A model generated the notes under the pieces. That model worked only from the letters and a program-made list of their open reading frames with translations, was not told where the DNA came from and made no database searches. Positions 10,452 through 22,676 of a DNA stretch of 64,000 bases are shown here, in pieces (the first letter of the stretch is position 1; each line of letters starts with the position of its first letter). Both the position numbers and the translations under genes were made by a program. The stretch is from Nematopogon swammerdamellus (Eukaryota > Arthropoda > Insecta > Lepidoptera > Adelidae): positions 17,081,395 through 17,145,394 of the forward strand of contig OX336345.1 of NCBI GenBank assembly GCA_946902875.1, written 5' to 3'.

Positions 10452-13400
10452 CACGCATCATTGAAACGTCCATTATTTTTCGCATAGGGCCTGTGTGTTT
10501 TCGGTTCAGGAAGGGATTCTATTTCGAATTGTGTGGATATTACGTTTGCATTGTCACTTATTTGGGAAACTGCTGAACCGTGTGAATATTTTTAAAGAGC
10601 CTTCGGATCTTTAGAGACTTTAATTAGTAGAAGATCAGGTTAAAACAGGCGCATAAGTAAATTGCTCCAGTTTAATGTTAGAATATGTAGGAAAGATTCA
10701 CGCATTTTGTAGAATAGAAAATGTGTTTAGGAATATTTGATTATTGATAGCGAACACCTGAAAATTGCGATCTTTATTACTAAGTACAACACAAAATAAC
10801 TACAAAAGTAACAAGTAATAAAATTTAATTAAATACCTACATTAAAACATGAAGTTGCAAAGAATATTTTCGAGTTCGATATAGGTCTAACTATATCCGT
10901 TTGATCTACTAGAGGCGTAATCGTGTTATCATCGACGCGCGCCGTCTCGCGAGGAAATACGAAAAAATCTCAGAAAATCGCTTCGGCGCAACACAATCGA
11001 TCCTAAGCTGCCGCGGGATTTCAGGTGATTGCTCCATTTGGCGATGGGACGAGGGAAGCGGAGGAGCTAACTCCCAAATAATATAGGGTAAACTGGGTTG
11101 AGACTCACGAAGAAAGAATCGAGTAAAATGAAGGGCGAAAAAAATAGACAAACTTCCAACTTTATAAGGAACCGCCCGCGAATGGGATTCAGCCATAGCA
11201 TTACAAAGCAGAGAAGGATAGTCGTCGAGCAGACGAAGAAACGTGTGCACACAAAAACATAGGTTGTAATTAATAATTACCTACAACCACGTCTATGTCT
11301 GTCATACTTATTGATTAACTTATCTTGTTAAAACAAAGTGAAACACTGACAAGGCACCTAGCCAGGAACAAGGAGGGTTACCGAATGTAGCAGATAATCT
11401 AGCCAAGCATGAACACACTCATACCCTCACACAGATAAAATGATGCGCAGAATAAATCCAATAGGCGCTTTCGACTTACAAGGTGACGTCTAGCTACGTA
11501 AAAATCGCACTTTGAGCGCGCTCTGTCGAAGACCTACCTTTCTATTTCACGTTGATAGAGTGTCTTCACAGTGCTTAGGGGGATGGAAGATGGTGCGAGG
11601 GTGGAGGGTCGCTAGAGCGCAGCTAATATAATGTTTAAGCCGACGATAGTTATCGCCTGCACGTCTCACGCCAGTATAGGAGTCAGAGGTTGTCACTATT
11701 CTCCATATCTATGTTTTGTTATAGTAGACAATATCTGTTTACATGTTAATATGAAATTGTCTAAGGTATGTTTTTCTGCAAAAATAAAAAAATATTTGGT
11801 TAGATTCGATTTGATCTTTATCAACACGAATCTCACGAGCCGTCCTGAGGCAAATTGTGCGCATTAGATTAGACAATAGAAGTTCAACCCTCTTGATTTC
11901 TTTGAGTTCAGTGCAATTTGCGGAATTCTCGTGTCGGTTACAGGCGTCTTTGAAGCTCACAGAGGACGGCTCTGAAGTGGAAATGCGTTCTAATGGTCGA
12001 CCGAAGCTAAAGTTTTTTTTTTGCGAAAACTTGCGGACGAAGGATTTTTGGCGTTAATATCTCCACTTTGGCTCTTGCTTGCAAAAAGGTGCGGAGTTAG
12101 GCAGTTTTTTGAGTGGAGCCAAGTATAAAACAGGTTCTGTGAAATGGAATGAAAGTAAGAGTGTAGGCTACCTGTGGATAAAAGCGGTAAGATTTAGCAA
12201 ATAATACTTAAATATAATTATTGTAATTCTCATTGGATGAACATAGAAGAAGATGCATCTAAAATGTATTATTGTAACTTAGATACTCTACAAAGCGGGT
12301 TCTAGTACTATGTAGTACAAAGTCAGCATGTGTGTGTAAGAAGTGACATTAACTCGCATTTAAATATATTCTCAAACAGAAAATTATGTTGCCTACACAA
12401 TTCATTTAACAACATGTTTAAGCGTTTGGTGATGCCAATGAAATTTTACTCGATATGTAAATTTAATGCTCAAAATCGCGCACAAAATTAAGTTAAATAA
12501 AAAAATTTAACTTTGAATTTTTTTTTAAACATTGGTCTAATTTCACTTGTTTATTGAAGATTTTTGGTCAATATATTTTTATTTTGAAGTCATGCTCCGG
12601 GTGATGGGACGAAGACACTTCAATGAAGGTATTTGTAAAAGTTCTGAATTATTTCAATTCCAAAATCTGAATCTCATAAATTCTCGATATTTCACTCCTT
12701 TCTATTTTCAATATTTCCAAGGATTCCGTAGTCAAGTCACTCATAATAAAAAAAAAACAAGTTTTTAATAACTTCATCATCACAAAACCACTTCTGTAGG
12801 TACCACTCACACTGCTCTCGTATCCAATATCTCCAGCTTGAAGTCACCTCGAGTTATTCGGCCGGACTTATACCTTCGCCGGCCCCGCCCCGCGCCCCCC
12901 GCCTGAGGACAAGAGAGAAGAAGAATGTTAGTTTTGTTAGTTGGAGAGAGAAGTTAGCTGTGTTAAGCTCGAAACTCGCCGATAAGAGATTGGAGCGGAC
13001 CTGAGTAATGAAGCTAATGAAAAGTAAAAGTTTCGATTGTGTCAATGATAGTTTGTCTTAACGCGTCGAGTGAACTTCAATTTCACTATACTACGGCCAG
13101 TTTATGCTTCCAAGGTCAATTCCTAACGATCCGATATTACACACGATCGGATGGTTATTCCAACTGCGGTCATCTTGGTTGGTTGGAAGCTACCTACATC
13201 CACACGCCCCAACTTATCAGTGTTGACGACGACACGTCAAGAGTACACGTCAATCTAGCATGGTGCATTGTTTATCTGGCGAAATAAATGTATATGGTTT
13301 TAGGAAAAAAATTGTCTCCGTCAATAAAATAATGCAACGCAACGACTTTCGGACGGAAGTGATACGCTCACGACGGCCAAAAGGATGCAGAAGTTCGGAA

Positions 13401-13574
13401 CGGACTCAACGTCCTCTGTTTGTTCTTAGTTGGTAGTGTAGGTTTAACCACCAAACTCAAACCATGTTTACGCTTTTCAGTAGGTATACCCCGTGCGAAT
13501 TTAAATTTAGTTTTTATCGGAAACAAATGTATAATAAATCCAGGAGCAGTTACAATGTTACATGTAGCAAAATA
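10452..13574. other. No gene recognised
   Basis: Long AT-rich tract with only short frames. Noted: a short inverted repeat GAGCCGTCCT (11838-11847) / AGGACGGCTC (11964-11973), and a GC-rich patch around 12870-12905. No repeat family assigned. Confidence 0.45.
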
Positions 13575-13840
13575 GTCGATATTGGACACCGGGTGGATAA
13601 GCTCAAGTGGCGGTGGGCTAGGCACGTTAGCCGAAGAAACGAAGACCGTTGGAGTAACGGTGTCCTAACACTGGCGGCCGTGGACAGGAAAACAAAATGC
13701 GGGAAGACCACCCGCCAGGTGGAACAACGACGACAGGGAAAGCAGTGGCTCCGTATCGCTGAAGGCCGGGAGGACTGGACTGGAGGAAAATTGGAGAGGC
13801 GTATGTCCAGCAGTGGACGCGTACACGCTGACTGACTGAC
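13575..13840 (+). pseudogene. RTE-type LINE, C-terminal end of polyprotein, decayed
   Basis: Starts KLKWRWARHVSRRNEDRWSN, the conserved start of the C-terminal tail of RTE-like endonuclease/reverse transcriptase proteins. It continues in shifted frames through RKTKCGKTTRQV (family RRSVGRPPTRW) to a degenerate VQQW end, with several 1-4 base insertions relative to 53385-53645. The 3' end is a CTGA microtandem. Reverse transcriptase and endonuclease domains are absent. Confidence 0.85.
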
Positions 13841-14647
13841 AGTTATAATGGTACCAGCCACCACATTACAAATTATTTCAGATAATTTACTCATTTCTCG
13901 AAGATACCAACATGCCACGAAGCGGATAAGTACGCGAGTGTGCCTACAGTTTAACCACCGCAATTGTTCGGTGCTTAAACACGATTTGCATCCGAATTGA
14001 AAGAGGCGTTCACGAATCTTATGCAAATGAATGGAAGAAAAACAATGTCCCTGCACCCCGCCCCCTCCAGCCCGGCGTTTTCATAACTTTGCCAAAATGT
14101 TACTTTTACATAATTTAGGACGTCTTTTGAGGCATAATAAGAAGTTGCTGATGAAATTTTGAAGACAATATTAGGATTAAGATGTTCGGAAGCTATTTTA
14201 AGTCGTCTTTTCATTTCTGACGTCAAGCTCACTGTGATGCTAATAGACAGACATTTTAATAAAATCATATGATACTGTGCTATTTGTTCAAATTTTTTGG
14301 TTTGGTGATTATGACATGTTTCTATGTACCGACCGCATGCTGAAGAAATTAATAGGTAATTTTTTTTTTACATTTTTTAACTGCTATAGTTTTCCTGCAC
14401 TATTAATAAGTTATCAGTACTCTTGAGATTTTTTTCATTGTTTATTTACGCAGATAGAGGGGGTGGGGGGGGCATACGATGTTTGCACTCCTTCGAAGAT
14501 TTTGCGTTAAACTATTTATTTCAAAATTAAATGTTTTTAATGAATTAAAAAAATATTTTTGGAGTCTACAAGTAAACTCGAGTCCAAAGATGTGTCACGA
14601 AAAAAGATTTGTATTGTTTCATCGTTACTTATTTAAATGTTACTTTT
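13841..14647. other. No gene recognised
   Basis: No supported gene. Contains a short G run (GTGGGGGGGG near 14463). Confidence 0.45.
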
Positions 14648-15160
14648 TAACCGACTTCCAAAAAAGGAGGAGGTTCTCAATTCGTCTGTATGTTTTTTTT
14701 TTTTATTTTTTTTTTATTTTTATTTTTTTGTATGTTTGTAACACGATTTCTCCGTCAATTGAGGGCCGATTTAGAAAATTCTTTTTTTGTTAGTTAGGTC
14801 ATACTTCCGAGGTGGTCCCATTTCAATTTTATCGAAATTGGTTCAGTGGTTTTCGAAAAATCAGCATAATACTATGGTGTGTGGTTACCTTCAGCAAAAC
14901 TTGTGATGTGGTCGTTTTCGGCAATTTTCAGTTTGATAAATTAGTATGGTGTGTGGTTACCTTCAGCAAAACATTTGTGATGTGGACTTATTCAGCAATT
15001 TGCAGTCTGACACATATGGCGAATAATTCTGTACCACTTCAATCGATTTCGATTATTCGATTTCGATTATTCTTTTTTATGTAATATTACTAAAAAGAAT
15101 GAAATAAAAACTGTTTTAAAAAATATTAAACCGATTTCCAAAAAACAAAAAAAAAAAAAA
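14648..15160 (+). repeat. L-family repeat, first part
   Basis: Starts AACCGACTTCCAAAAAAGG, then AGGTTCTCAATTCGTCTGTA, a long T-rich run, TTTCTCCGTCAATTGAGGGC and GAAATTGGTTCAGTGGTTTT. This order is familiar from dispersed insect repeats, but the class (LINE tail, Helitron or MITE) is not determined. Ends near AAACCGATTTCCAAAAAAC. Confidence 0.55.
14873..15016 (+). repeat. Two tandem copies of a 72-bp unit
   Basis: TATGGTGTGTGGTTACCTTC starts at 14873 and again at 14945; both units continue through CAGCAAAAC and GTGATGTGG. An internal duplication of the L repeat. Confidence 0.75.
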
Positions 15161-15464
15161 CTAAAAAGTATTAAATACCTAATATTTTGAAATTTTCTCT
15201 GTCCTGTTGAAATACATGAATCGATATACTAGTGATACATATTCGGACCCTTGTTTCATGAATATTCTAAATTTGAAATTTTTTTATCTTTTCCGACCGG
15301 CGCTTAATTTATTATGGTACCTGGCCAGTACCTACTGTACCGAGTACCATCGAGCTGGTTTGATGATGGAGACAGAAGGTGGCCATAGGAACTCCTAAAC
15401 TACACATGATAAACCCATCGTGTTTGGGCTCGTTGCATTTGTCTTCACGAGAAATTTACTTTAG

Positions 15465-15590
15465 ACCTAAAAGATTCTCAATTCGACGGTATGTTTTCTT
15501 TTTTTGGATGTTTGTTACGCGATTACTCCGTCAATTGTGGGCCGATTTTGAAAATTCTTTTTTTTTTTATTTGAAAGGGGATAACCCTGA
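15465..15590 (+). repeat. L-family repeat, second fragment
   Basis: Repeats the order seen at 14670-14800: AGATTCTCAATTCGACGGTA, GATTACTCCGTCAATTGTGG, GCCGATTTTGAAAATTC, then ATTTGAAAGGGGATAAC. Confidence 0.55.
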
Positions 15591-15768
15591 GGTTTTTGAA
15601 GTGAAAACTTCTTTAGCGGCTCTTGGCACTTTTTTAGGTGGGTAAAAATGTATAACTCGCGACATCGCGTCAGCGTCATTTTTAAAATGAAACCTTAAGT
15701 CATTGCGTTAAGGGTTAAGTTAGAGTGGCACGGGATCTGCCGGCACTCCCGGAGTGCAACTGTTAAGT
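15591..15768 (+). repeat. Q repeat, uninterrupted copy
   Basis: Runs from TTTTTGAAGTGAAAACTTC through TTTAGGTGGGTAAAAATG and TTAAGGGTTAAGTTAGAGTG to GCCGGCACTCCCGGAGTGCA. The last part is itself a palindrome (GCACTCCCGGAGTGC). A reverse copy lies at 26046-26490, split by an insertion. Confidence 0.7.
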
Positions 15769-15772
15769 AGGG

Positions 15773-15965
15773 TTCCGTAACACGTTTATGTCTGTCCATT
15801 CTACTAAGTTCTGCAAAATGAATGTAGGGTTCCGTAACATATGCATGTCTATCCGTTCTACTAAATTTTACAATTTTCAACCAAGGTCCTCCGACGGTTA
15901 TTTTATAATAAAAGTAGGCTTCCGTAACACGTTTATGTCTGTCCATTCTACTAAGTTCTGCAACA
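15773..15965 (+). repeat. Short tandem repeat, three units
   Basis: Units start GGGTTCCGTAACACGTTTAT (15774), GGGTTCCGTAACATATGCAT (15829) and GGCTTCCGTAACACGTTTAT (15919). Each continues GTCTGTCC and TTCTACTAA. Units one and three are almost identical; unit two is diverged and followed by unrelated sequence. Confidence 0.75.
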
Positions 15966-16308
15966 TCACCTACAACGTCCGTGATGTCAGCCCATAACAC
16001 CAGTGCCATGTCAGTGCTTCCCCCTTTGATCGTGCTGACTACACTGAACTGGTCGGAAAACACAAACTATTTACATAGCCGTTTCGACCGACGTTTAATT
16101 CAGTGCGGTGGTACCAACCCGGGAAGGTTAAACCCTACCACCAAGTAAAATTACGAGGGAAGGGACTTACAGTTTTACGAGGAATCCGAACCTTGGTCAG
16201 CCTCCAACGGTCAGCGGTCACCCATCTAAGCACTGACCGCACCCAGCGTTGCTTAAAATTCAATAGCGACAGTTGACTGTCTGCACCACTGAGCTATCGA
16301 AGCTGACG
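15963..16308 (-). mobile_element. S-family SINE, nearly full length
   Basis: On the minus strand it begins CGTCAGCTTCGATAGCTCAG (tRNA box-A-like), then TAAGCAACGCTGGGTGCGGT and a TTAGATGGGTGACCGCTGACC segment like the second half of 5S rRNA, then the family body. The poly-A end is missing; the body joins the tandem repeat at 15963. Confidence 0.85.
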
Positions 16309-16390
16309 TGGTCCTATTTTAATTGGGTCAAGATCGGATTGGAAAGCGAGTACATCAATAGCAAAAAATAACTAAAAAAAAACTGTGAAA

Positions 16391-16770
16391 TAAAAAAAAA
16401 AGTTTTAAAAAACATAAAACCGACTTCCTAAAAAAAGTAAAACTAAAAAACTATTTAAAATAAAAATATAAAAACCGCCTTCAAAAATATATGAAATAAA
16501 AACCTAAAAAAAAAAACGAACCCTAGAGTTGAAGGCGGTGCTAAAGCAAGCAAAATGATGCATGAAAGAAAACATGAGCGGATGATAATATCCTTTGTGA
16601 TTTGTGTAGCCTTTTTAGCACCGCCTTCAACTCTAGGGTTCGTTTTTTTTTTTAGGTTTTTATTTCATATATTTTTGAAGGCGGTTTTTATATTTTTATT
16701 TTAAATAGTTTTTTAGTTTTACTTTTTTTAGGAAGTCGGTTTTATGTTTTTTAAAACTTTTTTTTTTTTA
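16391..16770. repeat. Near-perfect palindrome, arms about 155 bp
   Basis: Arm 16391-16545 (through AACCGACTTCC, AAACCGCCTTCAAAAATA, GAACCCTAGAGTTGAAGGCG, GTGCTAAA) is repeated as reverse complement at 16614-16770. The only differences I see are homopolymer lengths. The spacer is 68 bp. The arm contains an L-type ACCGACTTCC motif, so it probably arose by inverted duplication of an L-repeat end. Confidence 0.85.
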
Positions 16771-18896
16771 GTTACTTATAGAAAGTTTTGTCCTGAAATA
16801 TGATAAAATGTATGCTAGAACGATAAAAGAGAATGTATGCATTGACACAGCAACAGATTATATATTTACTTAGATTGAATGCTTTTAAAACTTTTTAAAA
16901 TAAATTTCATTATTATTTTCTGTACATTATAATTTTACTTGATTCGACATCGTCAGTCGGGTCAGAGAATAAAATTCTATAAAAATGTTAACATCCAAAA
17001 TGCCTCATTCGCTCTGAAATCGAAATGCGGCGCAAAATTCAATTACATAACGTGTATCTTCGAAAACAGATCCCATAAAAAGAAATTTGATTTTCTCATT
17101 ACCTTCGCAGCTTCCACAAAAAAAAGGAAATCGTTTACGCTGCAGCCTCATAATTCGTTTAGGTGGCGGCGCCGAGTAAATAGTTCCACAATCTGCCACA
17201 GGGCGGCGCCACTGTCGCTTCGTCTTGTCTCCTTCGTGAAGAGCAAAGAAATATTGACTACTTACTGAGACTCAACTCTACAGTTATAAACAGGGAGCTG
17301 AGTTGTGTGCAAAGAGGCTCCTGACAATGAAACGATGAAATGACGGACATTAAAAATTACACGAATAATGTACAACATGTGTGATAAAATGGAATTGAGT
17401 AATTTTTCATTTGGGTTTAATATAAACTCTCATATTCTCTGGACAGACGAAAACAAATTGCTCTATATGACGATTTAAAAAGGTTGCCTATACAAATATA
17501 CGACGACTGACTAACCTTCACACTGCTCTGTCGTGTGAAGTGTGAAGGTTACGAAAATTATTTCCCAAACTTCACATTAGTGTTAATGTATAAAGCGACC
17601 GATATTGGCCGCTCCGTTGGTGAAGGGTAGGATAGGAAGTCGCTTTCCTAACCTTCACACCGTCACATTTATTTTCTCACCTTCACACTCACGTCTACAT
17701 ATTGGGTTCAGGTAAGTTACAATATTCATACATTTTCCCAAGTTCGTTTTAAATAACTTTCAGATAACCATCACATTCCGAATTCATCCCAACACATTCC
17801 ACGCAGTCAATCGATCAGTCGACTACATCGATCGACAAACGGATACAAATCGAACCAAAGGCTCGATTGTTTTTTAACGTTTCTTTGCGTACAAGTGACG
17901 TGCTCAAGTAAATATTTGTATGGAAATTTTAGTACCAACTGGCCCTTCAGAGACGCTGCATCTTTTCTCCATAGAAATATTAACTTACTTGTATGCAACT
18001 AAATGTAAAAAAAAAATCTAAAAATCGAGCCTTATATTGCATAATGCGCGTTGTTAACATACATTACTACGAACAATAAAATGAGGGACATATATACGAC
18101 TCGAACAAAAGACCTTATACATCGCTTTATCAAACGTTGACTCGGACGGTACCCTCATCATATTTATTGGTGTTGTTTAATGATCATTGATATGGCAGTA
18201 AAACAGCACACGAACTTTGTCACAATTTGTTCTACCCGGTTTGTTCTACACCCTCGAAGAAGAACCGGTAAGATATTATTGCAAGTATAACGACTAGCCA
18301 CATAATAACATCGCGCACAAACTATCGAAAACACAGCTTGAGAGCAAGATTAACAATTTTACTGAGAGTTCTGACTACAAAGACTTATTAATTAAGTATA
18401 TCAAGTGTAAAGAGCCTTTGTCAATTGTTGATACGCAATTTATTTAAACTTGTCTTAATTATGTTAGTAAATGAAACATACTACAATGTAGTATATTGTG
18501 TATAGAATGCCCTCAAAATACATATATTTTATTTCCTTATTCCAATTTTCCACATGGCGGGCGCGTCACACTGGGCTTAATCATAAACGGCGCCATTTTA
18601 TTTCCTCCGAGGACATTCGCGGGCATAAATTAAGCCATGTGTCACTGTCGCCCTTAAGTACTGCGCCACGGGCACTGGCTGGAAAGGCTTGAGCAATAAT
18701 CGCCTTTAAATATTAAAAATAAGAGACACGCTTTGGAGCAGCCTGTATTCGCGAGCAGGGCAATTAACGAGAGAGCTTTGTAGAGTTAATTTTGTACTAA
18801 ACGGAAGTTGGGCCAAAATATATAGTCTTACTTAAGTAAAATGTAATATCAGTACGGAAGAATATGTGAATTTTATAGTAGTGTTAATTTTATTTA
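16771..18896. other. No gene recognised
   Basis: Chance frames only (such as 16939-17268). Contains the AACCTTCACAC motif cluster listed separately. Confidence 0.45.
17513..17694. repeat. Cluster of AACCTTCACAC motifs in both orientations
   Basis: AACCTTCACAC at 17513 and 17651, its complement GTGTGAAGGTT at 17541, ACCTTCACAC at 17685 and weaker variants between them (AACTTCACAT). No larger unit could be delimited; possibly the remains of a foldback element with subterminal motifs. Confidence 0.5.
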
Positions 18897-18960
18897 AAAA
18901 TCGGCCAAGTGCGCGCGGCCACGCACAGTGAAGGGTTCGGTAGTCGGGAAGAACGTTCAC
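18897..18960 (+). repeat. Diverged G-family-like head
   Basis: AAATCGGCCAAGTGCGCGCGG followed by CAGTGAAGGGTTCGGTAGTC parallels the G head (GGCCAAGTGCG...GAGGGTTCCGTA). The following 300 bases do not match other G copies here, so a distinct subfamily is likely. Confidence 0.5.
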
Positions 18961-19086
18961 GACGTAACCGAAATTGTCCCGTCTCTCAAAAACTACACTA
19001 CACATCTTTTTCAAAGATATTTTCGATGAAAGTGTTTTTTAAGTTCTAACACCTTAATTTTTTCAGAATTTTCCACAGTATATTTA

Positions 19087-19113
19087 GGGGGGAAGGGGGG
19101 GGGGGGGGGGAAG
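19087..19113 (+). repeat. Poly-G tract
   Basis: Two G runs separated by AA, the second about 15 G. Possible G-quadruplex former or sequencing-length uncertainty. Confidence 0.7.
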
Positions 19114-19756
19114 GCATATGTATTGAAAGTTCTTTATAATTTTTTAAGACCTATCTAACGACACTCCACGCGCTTACGTGCACGGAAATTAATTTTCCCA
19201 CAGTTACATGCATGACGTGGCACCCCTAATTAAGTTTTTATCTTAATTTCACCACACCTTTGAATATTTTTTTTTTTTTTATTTTCATCATAAAAATGGT
19301 CTTCTTAACATGAGTACCTACATAGTTGAAGAGTTCAGTGGTGGTGAAGTGTAAGCATAAGAGAATCTAGAAGTGGAAGAAGGTTCTACAGTCAACTATT
19401 GTGACCCTGATTGTGTATGGGCCTGGCATAGAATACTCACATGTAATGGGAGCCTGAGGCAGTCCAATTTGTTCGTTTTCTCAATCGGTACTACCTATTC
19501 CTTTTTTCAAAATTGAAACAATATCAGACCAATGGCTATGTCAATTTCTGACGCTCCATTGAGTTGATGCTCGCGTGATTCCATTTAAAAAACTAACATT
19601 CCGATACAGTTGGATGAAAAAAATCTCAAAGATTTTTCTCCTATGTAGATTTATCTAAGGACGATGATGGATTCATTTCTGATCAGTTCCTCTTTACTAC
19701 AACCATAGGTGTAATGTAATAGTAATACACCCGTATACATCCTACGATTCACATAT

Positions 19757-19999
19757 ATTTATACAGGGTGTTTGATGACTAATAGGTCATAAAGCAAATC
19801 AGGTACTCCTGCCTGAGCCTATTTGGAGCAAAAAAGTTAGATGAAATTTTGTTCTACGGTGAACTTTTTTTTTTCCATACAAAACTAAATAATTTTATTA
19901 CAAACTTACAAACTTACCTTTTTTATAATACTAGTGTATATTATATAACTTTGGTCAAAAAAATATATACGGTTGAGCCGTTCTCGAGTTACAAGCGAT
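19757..19999 (+). mobile_element. Possible transposon end starting ACAGGGTGT
   Basis: TATACAGGGTGTTTGATGAC is a typical insect DNA-element terminus; it resembles the TIR at 50241 in its first nine bases. No matching opposite end was located before the SINE at 20000. Confidence 0.35.
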
Positions 20000-20113
20000 T
20001 TTTTTTTATGGAAACTGACACAGTTGACTACATCACCTACTACATTCGCGATGTCAGCCCATAACACCTTGGTGAACTAGGTGCCATGTCAGTGCTTCCC
20101 TTCGGTCGTAATC
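20000..20113 (-). mobile_element. S-family SINE, 3' end only
   Basis: Poly-T then ATGGAAACTGACACAGTTGA, the reversed family 3' end, up to the GAAGGGAAGCACTGACATGG region. 5'-truncated. Confidence 0.8.
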
Positions 20114-20357
20114 GAATATACACACACTGACGGACATACAGATGTTGCGTTAAATTACTAAGTAGTTGAAATAGAGATACTGTGATAGTACTCGTACCTA
20201 TAGATAGAGTATACTAGAGGGAGGTTATAGTGAGCAGAAATGAAGCGGATATTAATATAAAGCGATTGCCAGCGCATGGAGCAAATATTTACTCCGGGTT
20301 GTTCGCTCGACTCCGTAGTGTGTTCTATCTGTAGAGTCTAGCTAGAGGAAGTGGCAT

Positions 20358-20399
20358 CTAGGTAAGCAGAGTAATCGGTATTGTGCTGCAAGAGCTTAC
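20358..20399 (+). repeat. C-family fragment
   Basis: TAAGCAGAGTAATCGGTATT then GTGCTGCAAGAGCTTA matches the core of the copy at 30478. Confidence 0.6.
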
Positions 20400-22130
20400 G
20401 TAAATTTCCGCCCAAAAAAAAAAGCGAATGGGTTGTGTCGGAGGCACGGCCGCAGATTCTGGAATTTGATGAAGATCTCCTCGATACATATCCTTGCTTG
20501 TGCCACCACACGAGTAGTTTGGGAGCAGTAGTTTTCGAAAAAAAAATCTTATCGAGGCCTATCATGTCCTCCAGCGGATGAGTAGTCGTGGATCAGTAGT
20601 TTCCGAAATATGCCCTCTCAAACACTTTTTCCTTTTTTATTCTGAAACGGCTGAACGGATTTTTTTTACGAAAAGAAATAAATTGCAAGGCGATCTGACC
20701 AGTATTCAGGAGTTATAAGCAATTTATTGATTTTCGAAGCCTTTTTTCTAAGGGCCATATTTATAGAAGGGCTTAATGTACGACTCTCGGGTATGTCGTC
20801 TTAGCAAGTCGGAAGAACTAACTTTAGGACGATATGCCTCACCTTCCTGTAACTCTTATAATTTTCGAGATCTAAGTCGTCAAAAGTACATAATTTTCGT
20901 AACGCAACTTTTTTAAAAAACCTCCGGCCACCAAAGAGCCGGCAACAGGATAAAGACGTTTCATCAAATTCACGTCAAAATAGTGAAATACTATCTTCAC
21001 ATGTCGCCCTACGATTCATGCTGCCATTAGTTATTGTGAAACATTACCATGATTATACCTACTGCACAATAATTAGGTATGGATTATAAGTGCTGCTTTA
21101 ACGGCACAACGGCACACAGTTCGTTTAAATATCTTTGTATTTGTGAAAGCTACGTAATTTAAAAAAAGTTTTAGTATTTTTTCAGACAAGTAATGGCTTT
21201 AGTTAATGCGTCTTCAACATTTATTTAAAAAAATATTAGCAGTAGAGGCTTACCAAAAGTGGTTTCTGAAAACCTGAATGTGTTTGAAATTCCGGCAAAA
21301 CGTAAAAGAAATTCTGCTCTAAGATAATTCATTATTTTCCCACGTTAATTTTAGAACTGAATATAATGGAATAGAAATAGAATATGTAGAATGGAATAGA
21401 GCGGAGAGGAATGAAATGGAATAAAATGGAGTGGAATAGAATAGCATAGAATGGAATGGAATAGAATGGGACGTTTGATGGGACGGGACAAAACAATATA
21501 TGGCACTCTCATCCACTGAAAGAGTCAATAAATTATATAATTAAAATATCTGAATGAATGCACATTTAATGTTCGGTAACAATTTAATAATTTTTTTTAT
21601 TAAATTAAAAAAAAACATGAACAACTTGTTATTAAAAATAAAAATATTTTATTTCATTAGAAATATTAGACTGTCTATAAAATTATTGACTATCCCTGAA
21701 ACGTCACTTTGACAGTGACATTTCATTCTTTACATTTTTGATCTGGATTTAAACATTTTTTTTATGGAAAGCGCGACATTTGGCATCCTTTCACCTACGT
21801 GTAGGTGTCTAACGATGCTCGTGAACATTCTTAGTTTATGTATGTAGGTTACCATAGAAAGGTTACTTACAGAACCGGAAACATGTGAAGTCGCTGGCAC
21901 AGTCACTCATACTCGTATTAAGATAAAATGCCACCTGAGTCAAGTAAAACATTTCAAATATTTATTCCGAATTCCCCGCGACGTAAAATATAATATATTT
22001 ACCGATACAACACGAGATGGTGCGGGCCTATCATTTTATATTCGTAAATTCGATACTTCTACCAAGAGCAGTGGAGCAGAATAGAGGTGCGAATCAATAA
22101 GCCTCATCATAATTTTAAACTTTTTGTCAG
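20400..22130. other. No gene recognised apart from simple repeats
   Basis: Short frames only. The stretch 20630-20900 contains TE-like phrases (CTGAAACGGCTGAACGGATT) but no boundary could be set. Confidence 0.4.
21355..21475 (+). repeat. Degenerate GGAAT minisatellite
   Basis: About 120 bases of loosely repeated GGAATAGAAT/GGAATGGAAT pentamer and decamer steps. Confidence 0.75.
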
Positions 22131-22175
22131 ACAGACGGTGTAGGCTTAGTAACCCGTATGTAACTGGAACCCTAA
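22131..22175 (+). repeat. G-family tail fragment
   Basis: CAGACGGTGTAGGCTTAGTA and GGAACCCTAAAAA are the family's 3' end, immediately preceding a second, complete copy. Confidence 0.65.
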
Positions 22176-22568
22176 AAACCAGCCAAGTGCGAGTCGAACT
22201 CGCGCACCGAGGGTTCCGTATCGCCATGTCATGGTCAGCGCCACTCACCCCATCTATGGCGTGTTTTATGAAATGCTTCATGTTAGTTAAAATTCATGAT
22301 TAGTTAAAATGATTCTACTGTTTACGGTAGATGCCGCGCCTACACATTTTATTTTCTTGTATGGGTATACTATTTCTTATTTTTATTAGTTGGTTGTTAG
22401 GCCGTAATAACAAATATTCTTGTGAAAATTTCAACGGGCTACCTATTACGGTTCAAGAGATACAGCCCTCGGGCAGACAGACGGACAGACAGACAGACAG
22501 ACAGCCAGCAAGACAGACAGACGGCGTAGGCTTAGTAATAGGGTCCTGTACGATACGGAACCCTAAAC
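22176..22568 (+). mobile_element. G-family repeat
   Basis: Complete copy: head CCAGCCAAGTGCGAGTCGAA, middle ATTCATGATTAGTTAAAATG, GACA tract 22470-22520, end TACGATACGGAACCCTAAA. Head to tail with the fragment before it. Confidence 0.85.
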
Positions 22569-22570
22569 AT

Positions 22571-22676
22571 GTGGGTGATATCTCACTTGCGAGCGTCACT
22601 GTTACTTACTAGTGCTAATATTACCAAATCGTAACTCACTCCAGCTTAGAAAAAATTCCGCGGCTCCCGTATAGAG
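22571..22676 (+). repeat. K-family repeat
   Basis: GATATCTCACTTGCGAGCGT, then AACTCACTCCAGCTTAG and a CCGCGGCTCCCG step, collinear with 6975-7085. Confidence 0.6.

Noticed and set aside
11838..11973. MITE with GAGCCGTCCT ends
   Set aside because: Only about 10 bases pair and no target duplication is visible; may be chance.
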